The notes under the pieces were generated by a model. It did no database searches. It had not been told where the DNA came from and was given only the letters and a program-made list of their open reading frames with translations. A DNA stretch of 64,000 nucleotides from Camelus bactrianus (Eukaryota; Chordata; Mammalia; Artiodactyla; Camelidae). Each line of letters begins with the position of its first letter. Position 1 is the first letter of the stretch. Shown here piece after piece: positions 37,121 through 51,700 of the stretch. The stretch covers positions 6,637,945 through 6,701,944 of the forward strand of contig NW_027413960.1 in the NCBI RefSeq assembly GCF_048773025.1, in the 5' to 3' direction. Position numbers and translations under genes: made by a program.

Positions 37121-40100
37121 CCATGAGGAGAGACGTTCATTCATCTAGCACAAAGGGAATGGGTTGCAGGGGAAACTATTACTCTGGTTTATCAGCCTGT
37201 ATCCTATTGCCGGTTTGAAGTTCCTGCAGTTTTCACTGTAAAACCGAGTTGGAGCTAATAAATCCCCATATATATGTATGAAGTGTAGTATGCCACTGAA
37301 AGAAACTTTGTGATCCCAACAAGCTAGTTGAAGGACGGCTTTCACACACACTTATCTCTCAGAACTGACCATGTGGAGAGACGTTCGTTCATCTATCACA
37401 AAGGGATCGTGATGCAGGAGAAAATCTTACTATGGTTTCTCTGTCTGTTTCCTAGTGCCGGTTTGATGTTCCTGCAGTTTTCAGTGTAAAATCGAGTTGG
37501 AGTTAATACCTATCCTTATATATGTATGGAGTGTAGTTTGCAAATGAAAAGAAACTTTGTGTTCCCAACAAGCTAGGTGAAAGACGGCTTTCACACACAA
37601 TTATCTCTCAGAAATGAGCATGTGTAGAGACGTTCGTTCATCTAGCACAAAGGGAAAGGGTTGCAGGAGAAACTTTTACTGTGGTTTCTCAGTCTGTTTC
37701 CTAGTGCCGGTTTGAATTTCCTGCAGTTTTCACTGTAAAACCGATTTGGAGCGTGTACTTCCCCATATATATGTATGGAGTGTAGTTTGAAACTGAAAGG
37801 AAACTTTGTGTTCCCAAAAAGCTAGGTGATGGACGGCTTTCACACATAATTATCTCTCAGAACTGAGCACGTGGTGAGACGTTCGTTGATATAGAACAAT
37901 GGGAATGGTTGGCAGGAGAAACTCTTACTCTGGTTTGGCATTCTGTTTCTTAGTGCCGGTTTGAAGTTCCTGCAGTTTTCACTGTAAAACCGATTTGGAT
38001 CTAATACATCCCCATATAAATATATGGTGTGTAGTTAGCAACTGAAAAGAAACTTTGTGTTCCCAACAAGCTAGGTGAAGGACGGCTTTCACACACACTT
38101 AACTCTCAGAACTGAGCATGTGGAGAGGCGTTAGTTCATCTAGCACAAAGGGAAAGTTTTGCTGGGGAAACTCTTACTCTGGTTTCTCAGTCTGTTTCCT
38201 TGTTCCGGTATGAAGTCCCTGCAGTTTTCAGTGTAAAAACGAGTTAGAGCTTGTAGCTACAAATCTATCGTTATGGTGGGTAGTTTGCAAATGAAAAGAA
38301 ACTTTGTGTTCCCAACAAGCAAGGTGAAGGACGGCTTTCACACACACTTATCTCTCAAAACTGAGCATGTGGATAGGCATTCGTTCATCTAGCAAAAAGG
38401 AAAGTTTTACAGGAAAAACTCTTACTCTGTTTTCTCAATTTGTTTCCTACTGCCGGTTTGAAGTTCCTGCAGTTACCACTGTAAAACTAAGTTGGTGCTT
38501 ATATATCCCCATATATGTGTAAGGAGTGTAGTTTGCAGCTGGAAAGAAACTTTGTGTTCCCAAAAAGTTAGGTGAAAGACGGCTTTCACACACACTTATC
38601 TCTCAGAACAGAGCATGTAGAGAGACTTTCGTTCATCTAGCACAAAAGGAACGGTTTGCTGGTGAAACTCTTATTATGGTTTCTCAGTTTTTTTTCCTAG
38701 TGCCAGGTTGAAGTTACAGCAGTTTTCACTGTAAAACCCAGTTGGAACTTGTACCTTCCCATATATATGTATGGAGTATAGTTTGCAACTGAAAAGAAAC
38801 TTTGTGTTCACAACAAGCTAGATGAAGGACGGATTTCACACACAATTATCTCTCCGAACTGAGCATGTGGACAGACTTTCTTTCATCTAACACAAAGGGA
38901 ACGGTATGCAGGACAAATTTTTACTCTGGTTTCTCAGTCTGTTTCCTAGTGCCGGTTTGAATTTCCTGCAGTTTTCACTGTAAAACCGAGTTGGAGCTAG
39001 TACCTCCCCATATAAATGTATGCAGTGTAGTTTGCAACTGAAAGAAACTTTGTGTTCCCCACAAGCTAGGTGAAGGACGGCTTTCAGACACACTTATCTC
39101 TCAGAACTGAGCATCTGGAGAGACGTTCGCTCATCCAGCACATAGGGAATGGTTTTCAGGTGAAACCTTTACTCTGGTTTCTCAGGCATTTTCCTAGTGC
39201 CAGTTTGAACTTCCAGCAGTTTTCACTGTAAAATCGAGTTGGAGCTAGTACCTCACTTTTTTATATGTATGGATTGTAGTTTTCAACTGAAAAGAAACAT
39301 TGTGTTCCCAACAAGCTATGTGAATGATGGCATACACACACATATCTCTCTGAACTGAGCATGTGCAGAGACGTTCGTTCATCTAGCACAAAAGGAAAGG
39401 GTTGTAGGAGAAACTCTTATTCTGGTTTCTCAGTCTGTTTCCTAGTGCCGGTATGAATTTCCTGCATTTTTCACTGTAAAACCGAGTTGGATCTAATACA
39501 TACCCATATATATCTATGGAGTGTAGTTTACATCTGAAAAGAAACTTTGTGTTCCCAACAAGCTAGGTGAAGGACGGCATTCAGACACAGTTATCTCTCA
39601 GAACTGAGCATGTGGAGAGACGGACGTTCATCTAGCACAAAGGGAACGGGTTGCAGGAGAAATTCTTACTCTGGTTTGTCAGTCTGTTTCGTAGTGCCGG
39701 TTTGAAGTTCCTGCAGTTTTCACTTAAAACCAAGTTGGAGTTAGTACCTACCCAAATATATTTATGGAGTGTAGTTTGCAAGTGAAAAGAAATTTTGTGT
39801 TCCCAACAATCTAAGTGAAGTACGGCTTAGACACACAGTTCACTCTCAGAACTGAGAATTTGGAGAGACGTTCGTTCATCTAGCACAAAGGGAACAGTTT
39901 GTAGGAGAAATTTTACTCTGGTTTCTAAGTCTGTCTCCTAGTGCCGATTTGTAGTTCCTGCATATTTCACTGTAAAACAGAGTTCTAGCTAGTACATCCC
40001 CGTATATAGGTATGGAGTGTAGTTTTCAACTGAAAGAAAATTTTGTTCCCAACAAGCTATGTGAATGACGGCTTTCACACACACTTATCTCTCAGAACTG

Positions 40101-41843
40101 AGCATGTGGAGGGACGTTCGTTCATCTAGCACAAAGGGAACGATTTGCAGGTGAAACTCTTACTCTGGTTTCTCAGTATTTTTCCTAGTGCCAGGTTGAA
40201 GTTCCAGCAGTTTTCAATGTAAAACCGATTTGGAACTAGTACCTCCCGGTATATATGTATTGAGTGTAGTTTGCAACTGAAAAGAAGCTTTGTGTTCCCA
40301 AAAAGCTAGGTGAAGTTCAGATTTCACACACACTTATCTCTGAGAACTGAGCATGTGGAGAGACGTTCGTTCATCTAACACAAAGGGAACGGTTTGCAGG
40401 TGAACCTCTTACTCTGGTTTCTCAGTATTTTTCCTAGTGCCAGGTTGAAGTTCCAGCAGATTTCACTGTTAAACCGAGTTGTGTCTAATACATTCCCGTA
40501 TATATGTATGGAGAGTAATTTGCTACTGAAAGAATCTTTATGTTCCCAACAAGCTAGTTTAAGGACGGCTTTCACACACACTAATCTCTCAGAACTGAAC
40601 ATCTGGAGAGACTTTCGATCATCTAGCACAAAGGGAACGGGTTGCAGCAGAAACTTTTACTATGGTTTCTCAGTGTGTTTCCTAGTGCCGGTTTAAAATT
40701 GCTGCAGTATTCACTATAAAAGTGATTTGGATCTAATACATCCCCATATATATAATTATTGAGTGTACTTTGCAAGTGAAAAGAAACTTTGTTTTACCAA
40801 CAATCTAGGTGAACGACTGCTTTCCCACACTCTTACCCTCAGAATTGATCATATGGAGAGACGTTCGTTCTTCTAGCACAAAGGGAACGGGTTTCAGGAG
40901 AAACTTTGTCTCTGGTTTCTCAGTCTGTTTCCTAGTGCCGGTTTGAATTTTCTGCAGTTTTCACTGTAAAACTGAGTTGGAGCTAATATATCCCCATATA
41001 TATGTATGGAGTGTAGTTTGCAACTGCAAAGAAACTACTTGTTCCCAATAAGCTAGGTGAAGGACAGCTTTCACAGACACTTATATCTCAGAACTTAGCA
41101 CGTGAAGAGACGTTCGTTCATGTATCACAAAGGGAACGGGTTGCAGGGGAAACTTTTACTCTTTTTTCTCAGCCTGTTTCCTGTTGCCGGCTTGAAGTTC
41201 CTGCAATTATCGTTTTAAAACCGAGTTGGAGTTAGTACCTACCCATATGTATGTATGGAGTGTAGTTTGCAACTGAAAAGTAATATTGGGTTCCCAACAA
41301 GCTAGGTGAAGGACGGCTTTCACACACACTTATATCTCAGAACTGACCACGTGAAGAGACATTCGTTCATCTAGCACAAATGGAAAAGTTTGCAGGAGAA
41401 ACTTTTACTCTGGTTTCTCAGTCTGTTTTCTAGTACCGATTTGTAGTTCCTGCAGTTTTCACAGTAAAATATGTTGGAGCAAGTACGTCCCCAAATATAT
41501 ATATGGAGTTTAGTTTGAAACTGAAAACAAAATTTGTTTTACCAACAAACTAGGTGAAGGACGGCTTTCAAACACACTTATCTCTCAGAAATGGACACGT
41601 AGAGAGACGTTCGTTGATCTTGCAAAAATGGAACAGGTTGCAGGGGAAACTCTTACTCTGGTTTCACAGCCTGTTTCCATGGGCCGTTTTGAAGTTCCTG
41701 CAATTTTCACTGTAAATCCTATTTGGAGCTAGTACCACCACATATATATGTATGGAGTGTAGTTTGCAACTGAAAAGAAAGTTTGTTTTCCCAACAAGCT
41801 AGGTGAAGGACGGCTTTCACATACACTTATCTCTCAGAACTGA
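37121..41843 (+). repeat. Segment Q, copy 3
   Basis: It matches Q1 at an offset of 11,928 and Q2 at 7,205. It is preceded by W and followed by S, which is the inferred ancestral arrangement with a single Q. Confidence 0.95.
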
Positions 41844-42174
41844 GCATGTGGAGAGACGTTTGTTCATCTAGCACAAAGGGAATGGTTTGCAGGTGAAACA
41901 CTTACTCTGGTTTCTCAGTCTTTTTCCTAGTGCCAGTTTGAACTTCCAGCAGTTTTCACTGTAAAACCGAGTTGGAGCTAGTACCTCCTCATATATATGT
42001 ATGGATTGTATTTTGCATCTGAAAAGAATCTATGTGTTCCCAACAAGCTAGGTGAAGTATGGCTTTAACACACATATCTCTCTGAACTGAGCATGTGGAG
42101 ACGTTCGTTCATCTAGCACAAAAGGAACGGGTTGCAGGAGAATATCTTACTTTGGTTTCTCAGTGTCTTTCCTT
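41844..42174 (+). repeat. Segment S, copy 2
   Basis: Copy of 34639-34969 at an offset of 7,205, leading into copy A2 at 42175. Confidence 0.93.
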
Positions 42175-45100
42175 GTGCCGGTATGAATTTCCTGCATTTT
42201 TCACTGTAAAAGCGAGTTGGATCTAATACGTCCCCATATATATCTATGGAGTGTAGTTTGCAACTGAAAAGAAACTTTAGGTTCCCAACAAGTTATCTGA
42301 AGGACGGCTTTCGCACACAATTAACTCTCAGAACTGAACATGTGGAGAGACATTCTTTCATCTAGCAGAAAGGGAATGGGTTGCAGGAGAAACTTTTACT
42401 CTGGTTTCTCAGTATGTTTCCTAGTGCTGCTGTGAAGTTCCTGCAGTTTACAATGTAAAACCGAGTTGGATCTAATACATCCCCATATATATGTATGGAA
42501 TATTGTTTGAAACTGAGAAGAAACTTTATGTTCCCAACAAGCTAGTTGAAGGACGGCTTTCACACAAAATTATCTCTCAGAACTGAGCATGTGGATAGAC
42601 TTTCGTTCATCTAGTACAAATTGAACGGGTTGCAGGTGAAAATTTTACTCTGGTTTCTCAGTGTGTTTCCTAGCGCCGGTTTGAAGTTCCTGCAGTTTTC
42701 ACTTTAAAACAGATTTGGAGTTATTACCAACGCATATAAATATATGGAGTATAGTTTGCAAGTGAAAAGAAATTTTGAGTTCCCAACAAGCTAGGTGAAG
42801 GACGACTTTCACACACACTTATCTCTCAGAAGTGAGCATGTGGAGAGACGTTCGTTCATCTAGCACAAAGGGAAAAGTTTGCAGGAGAAACTTTTACTCT
42901 GGTTTCTCAGTCTGATTCCTAGTACTGATTTGTAGTTCCTGCATTTTTCACTGTAAATCATTGTTAGTGCTAATACCTCCCCAAATATATGTATGGAATG
43001 TAGTTTGCAACTGAAAAGAATCTTTGTGTTCCAAACAAGCTATGTGAAGGACGGCTTTCACACAGACTTATCTCTCAGAATTGAGCATGTGGAGAGACTG
43101 TCGTTCATCTAGCACAAAGGAAACGGTTTGCAGGTGAAAGTCTTACTCTTGTTTGGCAGTAATTTTCCTATTGCCAGGTTGAATTTCCAGCTGTTTTCAC
43201 TGTAAAACAGAGTTGGTGCTAGTACCTCCCCATATAAATTTATGAAGTGTAGATGGCAACTGAAAAGAATCTTTATGTTCCCAACAACCTAGGTGATGGA
43301 CGGCTTTCACACATACTTAACTCTCAGAACTGAGCATGTGGAGAGACTTTCTTTCATCTAGCACAAAAGAAACGGGTTTCAGGAAAAACTATTACACTGG
43401 ATTCTCAGTCTGTTTCCTAGTGCCGGTATGAAGTTCCTGCAGTTTTCAATGTAAAATCGCGTTGGCGCTAATACATCCCCAAATATATATATGGAGTGTA
43501 GATTGCAACTGAAAAGAAAATTTGTTTTCCCAACAAGCTAGGTGAAGGATGGCTTTCACACACTCTTTCTCTCAGAAATGAGCATATGGAGAGACGTTCG
43601 TTCTTCTAGCACAAATGGAACGGGTTGCAGTTGAAACACTTACTGTAGTTTCTCATTCTGTTTCCTAGTGTTGCTTTGAATTTCCTGCAGTTTTCTCTGT
43701 AAAAGAGATTTGGAGCTAGTACCAACCCATATATATGAATGGAGTGTTGTTTGCTTGTGAAAAGAAACTTTGTGTTCCCAACAAGCTAGGTGAAGGACGG
43801 CTTTAACACACACTTATCTCTCAGAACTGAGCCTGTGGAGAGACGTTCGTTCATCTAGCACAAAGGGAACGGGTCTCAGGAGAAAAACTTATTATGTTTT
43901 CTCAGTCTGTTTCCTAGTGCCGGTTTGAAGTTCCTGCAGTTTTCTCTGTAAAACCGAGTTGGAGATAGTACCTCCCCATATATATCTAGGGATTGTAGGT
44001 TACAAAGGAAAAGTAACATTTTGTTCCCAAGAAGCTATGTGAAGAACGGCTTTCACACACACTTATGTCTCACAACTGAGCACTTGGAGAGACATTCGTT
44101 CATTTAGATCAAAGGGAACGGGTTGCAGGAGAAACTTTTACTCTTTTATCTCAGTGTGTTTCCTAGTGTCGAATTGTATTTCCTGCAGTTTCACTGTGCA
44201 ACATTGTTGGAACCAATACCTCCCAATATATAGGTATGGAGTGGAGTTTGCAACTGAATGAAACTTTGTGTTCCCATCAAGCAAGGTGAAGGACGGCTTT
44301 CACACACACTTATCTCTCAGAATTGAGCATGTGGAGAGACGTTCGGTCATCTAGCACAAAGGGAACGGTTTGCAGGGGAAACTTTTATTCTGGATTCTCT
44401 GTCTGTTTCCTAGTACCGGTTTGAAGTTCCTGCAGTTTTCACTGTAAAACCGAGTTGGAGTTAAAAAATACCTATATATATGTATGGAGTGTATTTTGCA
44501 ACTGAATAGAAACTTTGTGTTTCCAACAAGATTGGTGAAGCACGGCTTTCACACACACTTATCTCTCAGAAATGAGCACGGGGATAGATGCCCTTCATCT
44601 AGCCGAAAGGGAACAGTTTGCAGGAGAAACATTTACTCTGGTTTCTCAGTTTGTTTCCTATTGCCGATTTGTAGTTCCTGCAGTTTGCATTGAAAAACAG
44701 TTTTGGAGCTAGTACCTCCGCATATATAGGTATGGAGTGTAGTTGGCAACTGAAAAGAAATTTTGTGTTCCCAACAAGATTGGTGAAGCACGGCTTTCAC
44801 ACACACTTCTCTCCCAGAACTGAGCATCTAGAGAGACGATCGTTCATCTAGCACAAAGGGAACGGTTTGCAGGAGAAACTTTTACTCTGGTGTATCAGTC
44901 TGTTACCTAGTGCCGTTTTGAAGTTCCTGCTGTTTTCACTGTAAAAGCGATTTGGATTTAATACATCCCAATATATAAGTATGTAGTGTAGTTTGCAACT
45001 GAAAATAAACTTTATGTTCCCAACAATCAATGTGTAGGACGGCTTTCACACACACTTATCTCTCAGAACTCAGCATGTGGAGAGACGTTCGTTCACCTAG

Positions 45101-45712
45101 CACAAAGGGAACGGGTTGCAGGTGAAATTATTACTCTGGTTTCTCAGTATTTTTCCAAGTGCCAGGTTGAAATTCCAGCAGTTTTCACTGTAAAACCGAG
45201 TTGGAGCTAGTACCTCCCCGTATATATGTATGGAGTGTAGTTTGCAACTTAAAAGAAACTTTGTGTTCCCAAAAGCAATTTGAAGGACGGCTTTCACACA
45301 CATGAATCTCTCAGAAATGAGCATCTGGAGATACGATCGTTCATGTAGCATAAAGGGAACGAGTTGCAGGAGAAACTTTTACTCTAAAGTCTCAGTCTGT
45401 TACCTAGTGCAGTTATGAAGTTCCTTCAGTTTTCACTGTAAAAGCGATTTGGATTTAATACATCCCAATATATAAGTATGGAGTGTAGTTTGCAACTAAA
45501 AAGAAACTTTATGTTCCCAAAAATCTATGTGAAGGACGGCTTTCACACACACTTATCTCTCAAAACCCAGCATGTGGAGAGACGTTCGTTCATCTAGCAG
45601 AAAGGGAACGGGTTGCAGGTGAAACTATTACTCTGGTTTCTCAATCTGTTTCCTAGTGCCAGTTTGAAGTTCCTGCAGTTTTCACTATAAAACCGAGTTG
45701 GAGCTAATTCAT

Positions 45713-45732
45713 CCCCATATATATATATGGGG
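45713..45732. repeat. Perfect 20-bp palindrome in the AT box (A2 copy)
   Basis: Same 20-bp perfect palindrome as 3539-3558, at an offset of 42,174. Confidence 0.85.
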
Positions 45733-48700
45733 TGTAGTTTGCAACTTAAAAGAAACTTTGTTTTACCGACAACCTAAGTGAAGGACGGTTTCCCACACTC
45801 TTACCCTCAAAACTGATCATATGGTGAGATGTTCGTTCTTCTAGCACAAAGGGAACGGGTTGCAGGATAATATTTGTCTCTGGTTTCTCAGTCTGTTTCC
45901 TAGTCCCGGTATGAATTATCTGCAGCTTTCACTGTAAACTGAGTTGGAGCTAATATATCCCCATATAATTGTATGGAGTGTAGTTTGCACCTGAAAAGAA
46001 ACTTTGTGTTCCCAACAAGCTAGGTGAAGGACGGCTTTCACAAACACTTATATCTCAGAACCCAGCATGTTGAGAGACGTTCGTTCATCTAGCACAAAGG
46101 GAACGGGTTGCAGGAGAAACTTTTACTCTGGGTTCTCAGTCTGTTTCCTAGTGCCGGTTTGTAGTTCCTGCAGTTTTCACTGTAAAATATGTTGTAGCTA
46201 GTACATTCCAATACATAGGTATGGATTGTAGTTTGCAACTGAAAAGAAAATTTGTGTTCCCAAAAATCTAGGTGAAGTTCGGCTTTCAGACACACTTATC
46301 TCTCAGAACTTAGCATGTGGAGGGACATTCGTTCATCTAGCACAAATGGAACGGTTTGCAGGAGAAATTCTAACTCTGGTTTCTCACTATGTTTCCTAGT
46401 GTCGCTTTGAAGTTCCTGCAGTTTTCTCTGTAAAACCGTGTTGAAGCTTGTACCTCCCCATATATATGTATGGTGTGTACTTTGCAACTCAAAAGAAACT
46501 TTGTGTTCCCAACAAGCTAGGTGAAGGACGGCTTTCACATACACTTATCTCTCAGAAATGAGCATGTGGATAGATGTCCCTTCATCTCTCCGAAAGGGAA
46601 CAGGTTGCAGGAGAAACATTTACTCTGGTTTCTCAGTTTGTTTCCTAGTGTGGATTTGTAGTTCCTGCAGTTTTCACTGTAAAAATATGTTGGAGCTAGT
46701 ACGTCCCAATATATAGGTATGGAGTGTAGTTTGCAAATGAAAAGAAACTTTGTGTTCCCAACAAGCAATGTGAAGGACAGCTTTCACACAGACTTATCTC
46801 TCAAAACTGAGCATTTGGGGAGACTTTCGTTCATCTAGCACAAATGGAACGGATTGCAGGAGAAACTCTTTCACTCTTTTCTCAGTCTGTTTCCTAGTGC
46901 CGGATAGAATTTCCTGCAGTTCTCACTGTAAAACCGAGTTGGAGCTAATACATCCCAAAATATATATATGGAGTTTAGTTTGAAACTGAAAATAAAATTT
47001 GTTTTACCAACAAACTAGGTGAAGGACGGCTTTCAAACACACTTATCTCTCAGAACTTGGCACGTAGAGGGACGTTCGTAGATCTAGCAAAAATGGAACG
47101 CGTTTCAGGGGAAACTCTTACTCTGGTTTCACAGCCTGTTTCCAACGGCCGGTTTGAAGTTCCTGCAGTTTTCAATGTAAAACCTGTTTGGAGCTAGTAC
47201 CTCCCCATATATATGTATGGAGTGTAGCTTGCATGTGAAAAGAAAATTTGTGTTCCCAACAAGCTAGATGAACGATGGCTTTAACACACATATCTCTCTG
47301 AACTGAGCATGTGGAGACGTTCTTTCATCTAGCACAAAGGGAACGGGTCGTAGGAGAATCAATTATTATGGTTTCTCAGTCTGTTTCCTAGTGTCGGTTT
47401 GAAATTCCTCCAGTATTCTCTGTAAAACCGAGTTGGAGATAGTACCTCCCCATATATATGTAAGGATTTTAGGTAACAAATTAAAAGTAATTTTTGTTCC
47501 CAACAAGCTAGGTGAAGAACGGCTTTCACACACTTATGTCTCAGACCTGAGCACTTGGAGGGACGTTCGTTAATTTAGAAGAAAGGGAAAGGTTTGCAGG
47601 AGAAACTTTTACTCTGTTATCTCAGTGTGTTTACTAGTGTTGAAATGTATTTCCTGCAGTTTCACTGTAAAACATTGTTGGAGCTAGTACCTCCCTATAT
47701 ATATGTATGGAGTGGAGTTTGCAACTGAAAAGAAACTTTGTGTTCCCAACAAGATATGTGAAGGCAGGCTTTCACACACAATTATCTCTCAGAACTTAGC
47801 ATGTGGAGAGACGTTCGTTCATCTAGCACAAAGGGAACGGGTTGCAGGAGAAAGTATTACTCTGGGTTCTCAGTCTGTTTCTTAGTGCCGGGTTGAAGTT
47901 CCTGCAGTTTTCACTTTAAATCCGAGTTGGAGTTATTACATACCCATATAAATATATGGAGTGTAGTTTGCAACTGAAAAGAAATTATGTGTTCCCAACA
48001 AGCTAGGTGAAGGACTGCTTTCACACACACTTATCTCTCAGAAGTGAGCATGTGGAGAAAAGTTCGTTCATCTTGCAGAAAGGGAAAAGTTGGCAGGAGA
48101 AACTTTTACTCTGGCTTCTGAGTCTGATTCCTAGTGCCGATTTCTAGTTCCTGCAGTTTTCACTGTAAATATGTGTTGGAGCTAGTACCTCCCTATATAT
48201 ACGTATGGAGTGTAGTTAGCAACTGAAAAGAAACTATGTGTTCCCAACAAGCTAGGTGAAGGAAGGCTTTCACTCATAATTTTCTCTCAGAATTGAGCAT
48301 GTGGAGAGACGTTAGTTCTCTAGCAAAAAGGGAACGGTTTGCAGGTGAAACTCTTACTCTTGTTTCACAGTAATTTTCTTAAAGCCAGGTTGAAGTTCCA
48401 GCAGTTTTCACTGCAAAACCGAGTTGGAGCTAGTACCTCCCCATATATATTTATGAAGTGGAGATTGCAACTGAAAAGAAATTTTGTGTTCCCAATAAGC
48501 TATTTGAAGGTCGGCTATCACACACACTTATCTCAGAACTGAGCATGTGGAGAGACGTTCGTTCATCTAGCACAAAGTGAACGGGTTGCTGGAGAAACTC
48601 GTACTCTGGTTTCTCAGTCTGTTTCCTAGTGCCGGTTTAAAGATCCTGCATTTTTCATTGAAAAAGCGAGTTGGATCTAATACATAACCATATATAATTA

Positions 48701-51700
48701 TGGATTGTTGTTTGCAACTGAAAAGAAACTTTATGTTCCCAACAAGCTAGGTGAAGGAAGGCTTTCACACACACTTATCTCTCAGAACTGAGCATGTTTA
48801 GAGACGTTCGTTCATATAGGCCAAAAAGAACGGATTGCAGAGGAAACTCTTACACTGTTTTCTCAGTCTGTTTCCTAGTGCCGGATTGATGTTCCTGCAG
48901 TTTTCATTGTAAAACCGAGTTGGAGCTAATACATACCCACATATATATATGGAGTGTTGTTTGCGACGGAAAAGAAAATTTGTTTTACCAACAAGCTAGT
49001 TGAATTATTGTTTTCACACACTCTTTGAGAACTGGGCTTATGGAGAGACGTTCGTTTTTCTAGCACAAAGGGAACGGGTTGCAGGACAAACTTTTACTCT
49101 GGTATCTCCGTCTGTTTCCTAGTGTCGATTTGTAGTTCCTGCAGTTTCACTGTAAAATATTGTTCAAGCTAGTACCACCCAATATATAAGTATGGAGTGT
49201 AGTTTGCAATTGTAAAGAAACTTTGTGTTCCCAACAAGATAGGTGAAGTACGGCTTTCACACACACATATCTCTCAGAAATGAGCATGTGGAGAGACGTC
49301 CGTTCATCTAGCACAAAGGGAAAGGTTTGCAGGGGAAACTTTTCCTCTGGTTTTTCAGGCTGTTTCCTAGTGCCGGTTTAAATTTCCTGAAGTTTTCACT
49401 GTAAAACCGAGTTGTAGCTAATACATACCTATATATATATATGGAGTGTAGTTTGTAACTGAAAAGAAACTTTGTGTTCCCAACAAGCTAGTTGAATGGC
49501 GGCTTTCACACACACTTCCCTCTCAGAACTTAGCATGTGGAGAGACGTCCGTTCATCTAGCACAAAGGGAAAGGTTTGCAGGAGAAACTTTTACTCTGGA
49601 TTCTCAGTTTGTTTCCTAGTGCCGATTTGTAGTTCCTGCAGTTTGAATTGTAAGACAGAGTTGGATCTTGTACATCCGCATATATAGTTATGGAGTGTAG
49701 TTTGCAAATAAAAAGAAATTTTGTGTTCCCAACAAGCAAGGTGAAGGACGGCTTTCACACAAAATTATCTCTCAGAACTGAGCACGTGGAGAGACGTTCG
49801 TTCATCAAGCACAGAGGAAAAGTTTGCAGGAGAAACTTTTACTCTGGTTTCTCAGTCTGTTTCCTAGTACCGATTTGTAGTTCCTGCAGTTTTCACTGTA
49901 AAACAGTGTTGGAGCTAGTACCTCCCCATATATTGGAATGGAGTTTAGTTTGGAACTGAAAAGAAATTTTGTGTTCCCAACAAGCTAGGTGAATGACGGC
50001 TTTAACACACACATATCTCTCAGAAATGAGCCTGTGGATAGACGTTCGTTCATCTAGCACAAAGGGAACGGGTTGCAGGAGAAACTGTTATTATGGTTTC
50101 TCAGTCTGTTTCCTAATGCCGGTTTGAATTTCCTGCAGTTTTCTCTGTAAACCCGAGTTGGATATAGCACCTCCCCATATATATGTAAGGATTGTAGTTT
50201 GCAACTGAAAAGAAACTTTGTGTTCCCATCAAGCTAGGTGAAGAACGGCTTTCACACACATGTCTCAGAACTGAGCACTTGGAGAGACGTTCGTTCATTT
50301 AGCACAAAGGGAACGGGTTGCAGGAGATAATTTTACACTTTTTTATCAGTCTGTTTCCTAGTGCCGGTTTGAAGTTCCTTCAGTTTTCACTGTAAAACCG
50401 AGGTGGAACTAATACATTCCCAAATATATATATGGAGTGTAGTTTGCAAATGAAATGTAAATTTTTTTTCCCAACAAGCTAGGGGAAGGACGGCTTTCAC
50501 ACACACTTATCTCTCAGAAATGAGCACGTGGAGAGACTTTCGTTCATTTATCACAAAGTGAAAAGTTTGCAGGAGAAACTTTTACTATGTTGTCTCTGTT
50601 TCCTAGTGTCGATTTGTAGTTCCTGCAGTTTCACTGTAAAACATTGTGGCGCTACTACCTCTCAATATATAGGTATGGAGTTTAGTTTGCAACTGAAAAG
50701 ACACTTTGTGTTCCCAACAAGCAAGGTGAAGGACGCCTTATCTCTCAGAACTGAGCATGTGGAGAGACGTTCGTTCATCAAGCACAAAGAGAACGGGTTG
50801 CTGGAGAAACTCTTACTCTGTTTTCTCAGTCTGTTTCCTAGTGCCGGTTTGAAGTTCCTGCAGTTTTCACTTTAAAGTGAGTTGGATCTAATACATCCCC
50901 ATATATAAGTATGGAGTGTAGTTTGCAATGGAAAAGAAACTGTATGTTCCCAACAAGCTAAGTGAAGGATGGCTTTCACACACAGTTATCTCTCATAACT
51001 AAGCATGTGGTGAGACTTTCGTTCATCTAGCAGAAAGGGAACGTGTTGCAGGAGAAACACTTACTCTGTTTTCTCAGTCTGTTTCCTAGTGCCGGTTTGA
51101 AGATCCTGAAGTTTTCACTGTAAAACCGAGTTGGAGCAAATAATTCCCCAAATATATATATGGAGTGTATTTTGCAACTGAGAAGAAACTTTATGTTCCC
51201 AACAAGCTAGGTGAAGGACGGCTTTCACACACAGTTTTATATCACATCTGAGCATGTGGAGAGACTTTTGTTCATCTAGCACAAAGGAACGGCTTGCAGG
51301 TGAAACTCTTATTCTGGTTTCTCAGTATTTTTCCTTGTGCCATGTTGAAGTTCCAGCAGTTTTCACTGTAAATCCGAGCTGGAGCTCGTAACTCCCCGTA
51401 TATATGTATGGATTGTAGTTTGCAAATGAAAAGAATCTTTGTGTTCCCAACAAACTAGGTGAAGGACGGCTTTCAAGCACACTTATCTCTCAGAACAGAG
51501 CACGTAGATATACGTTCGTTGATTTAGCACAAATGGAATGGGTTACAGGGGAATCTCTTACTCTTGTTCCACCGTCTGTTTCCAAGGGCCTGTTTGAAGT
51601 TCCTGCAGTTTTCACTGTAAAACCGAGTTGGAGCTAGTACATACCCATATAAATGTAAGGAGTGTAGTTTGCTAGTGAAAAGTAATTTTGTGTTCCAAAG

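Larger units (their letters stand above)
36147..43351 (+). repeat. Tandem duplication unit 2: W-Q-S-T (7,205 bp)
   Basis: It consists of W (36147-37120), Q3 (37121-41843), S (41844-42174) and T (42175-43351), totalling 7,205 bp or 29 monomers. From 29916 to 36146 unit 1 matches 37121-43351 at an offset of exactly 7,205. After 43351 the array passes into segment M, as it does after base 1177, so this unit ends on the ancestral path. Confidence 0.94.

Noticed and set aside
24219-43351. Assembly error as the source of the 4,723- and 7,205-bp duplications
   Set aside because: Not excluded, but disfavoured: copies carry distinguishing bases (29830 against 34553 and 41758; 25171 against 29894), and the junctions look like in-register exchanges. 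Long-read coverage would settle it.
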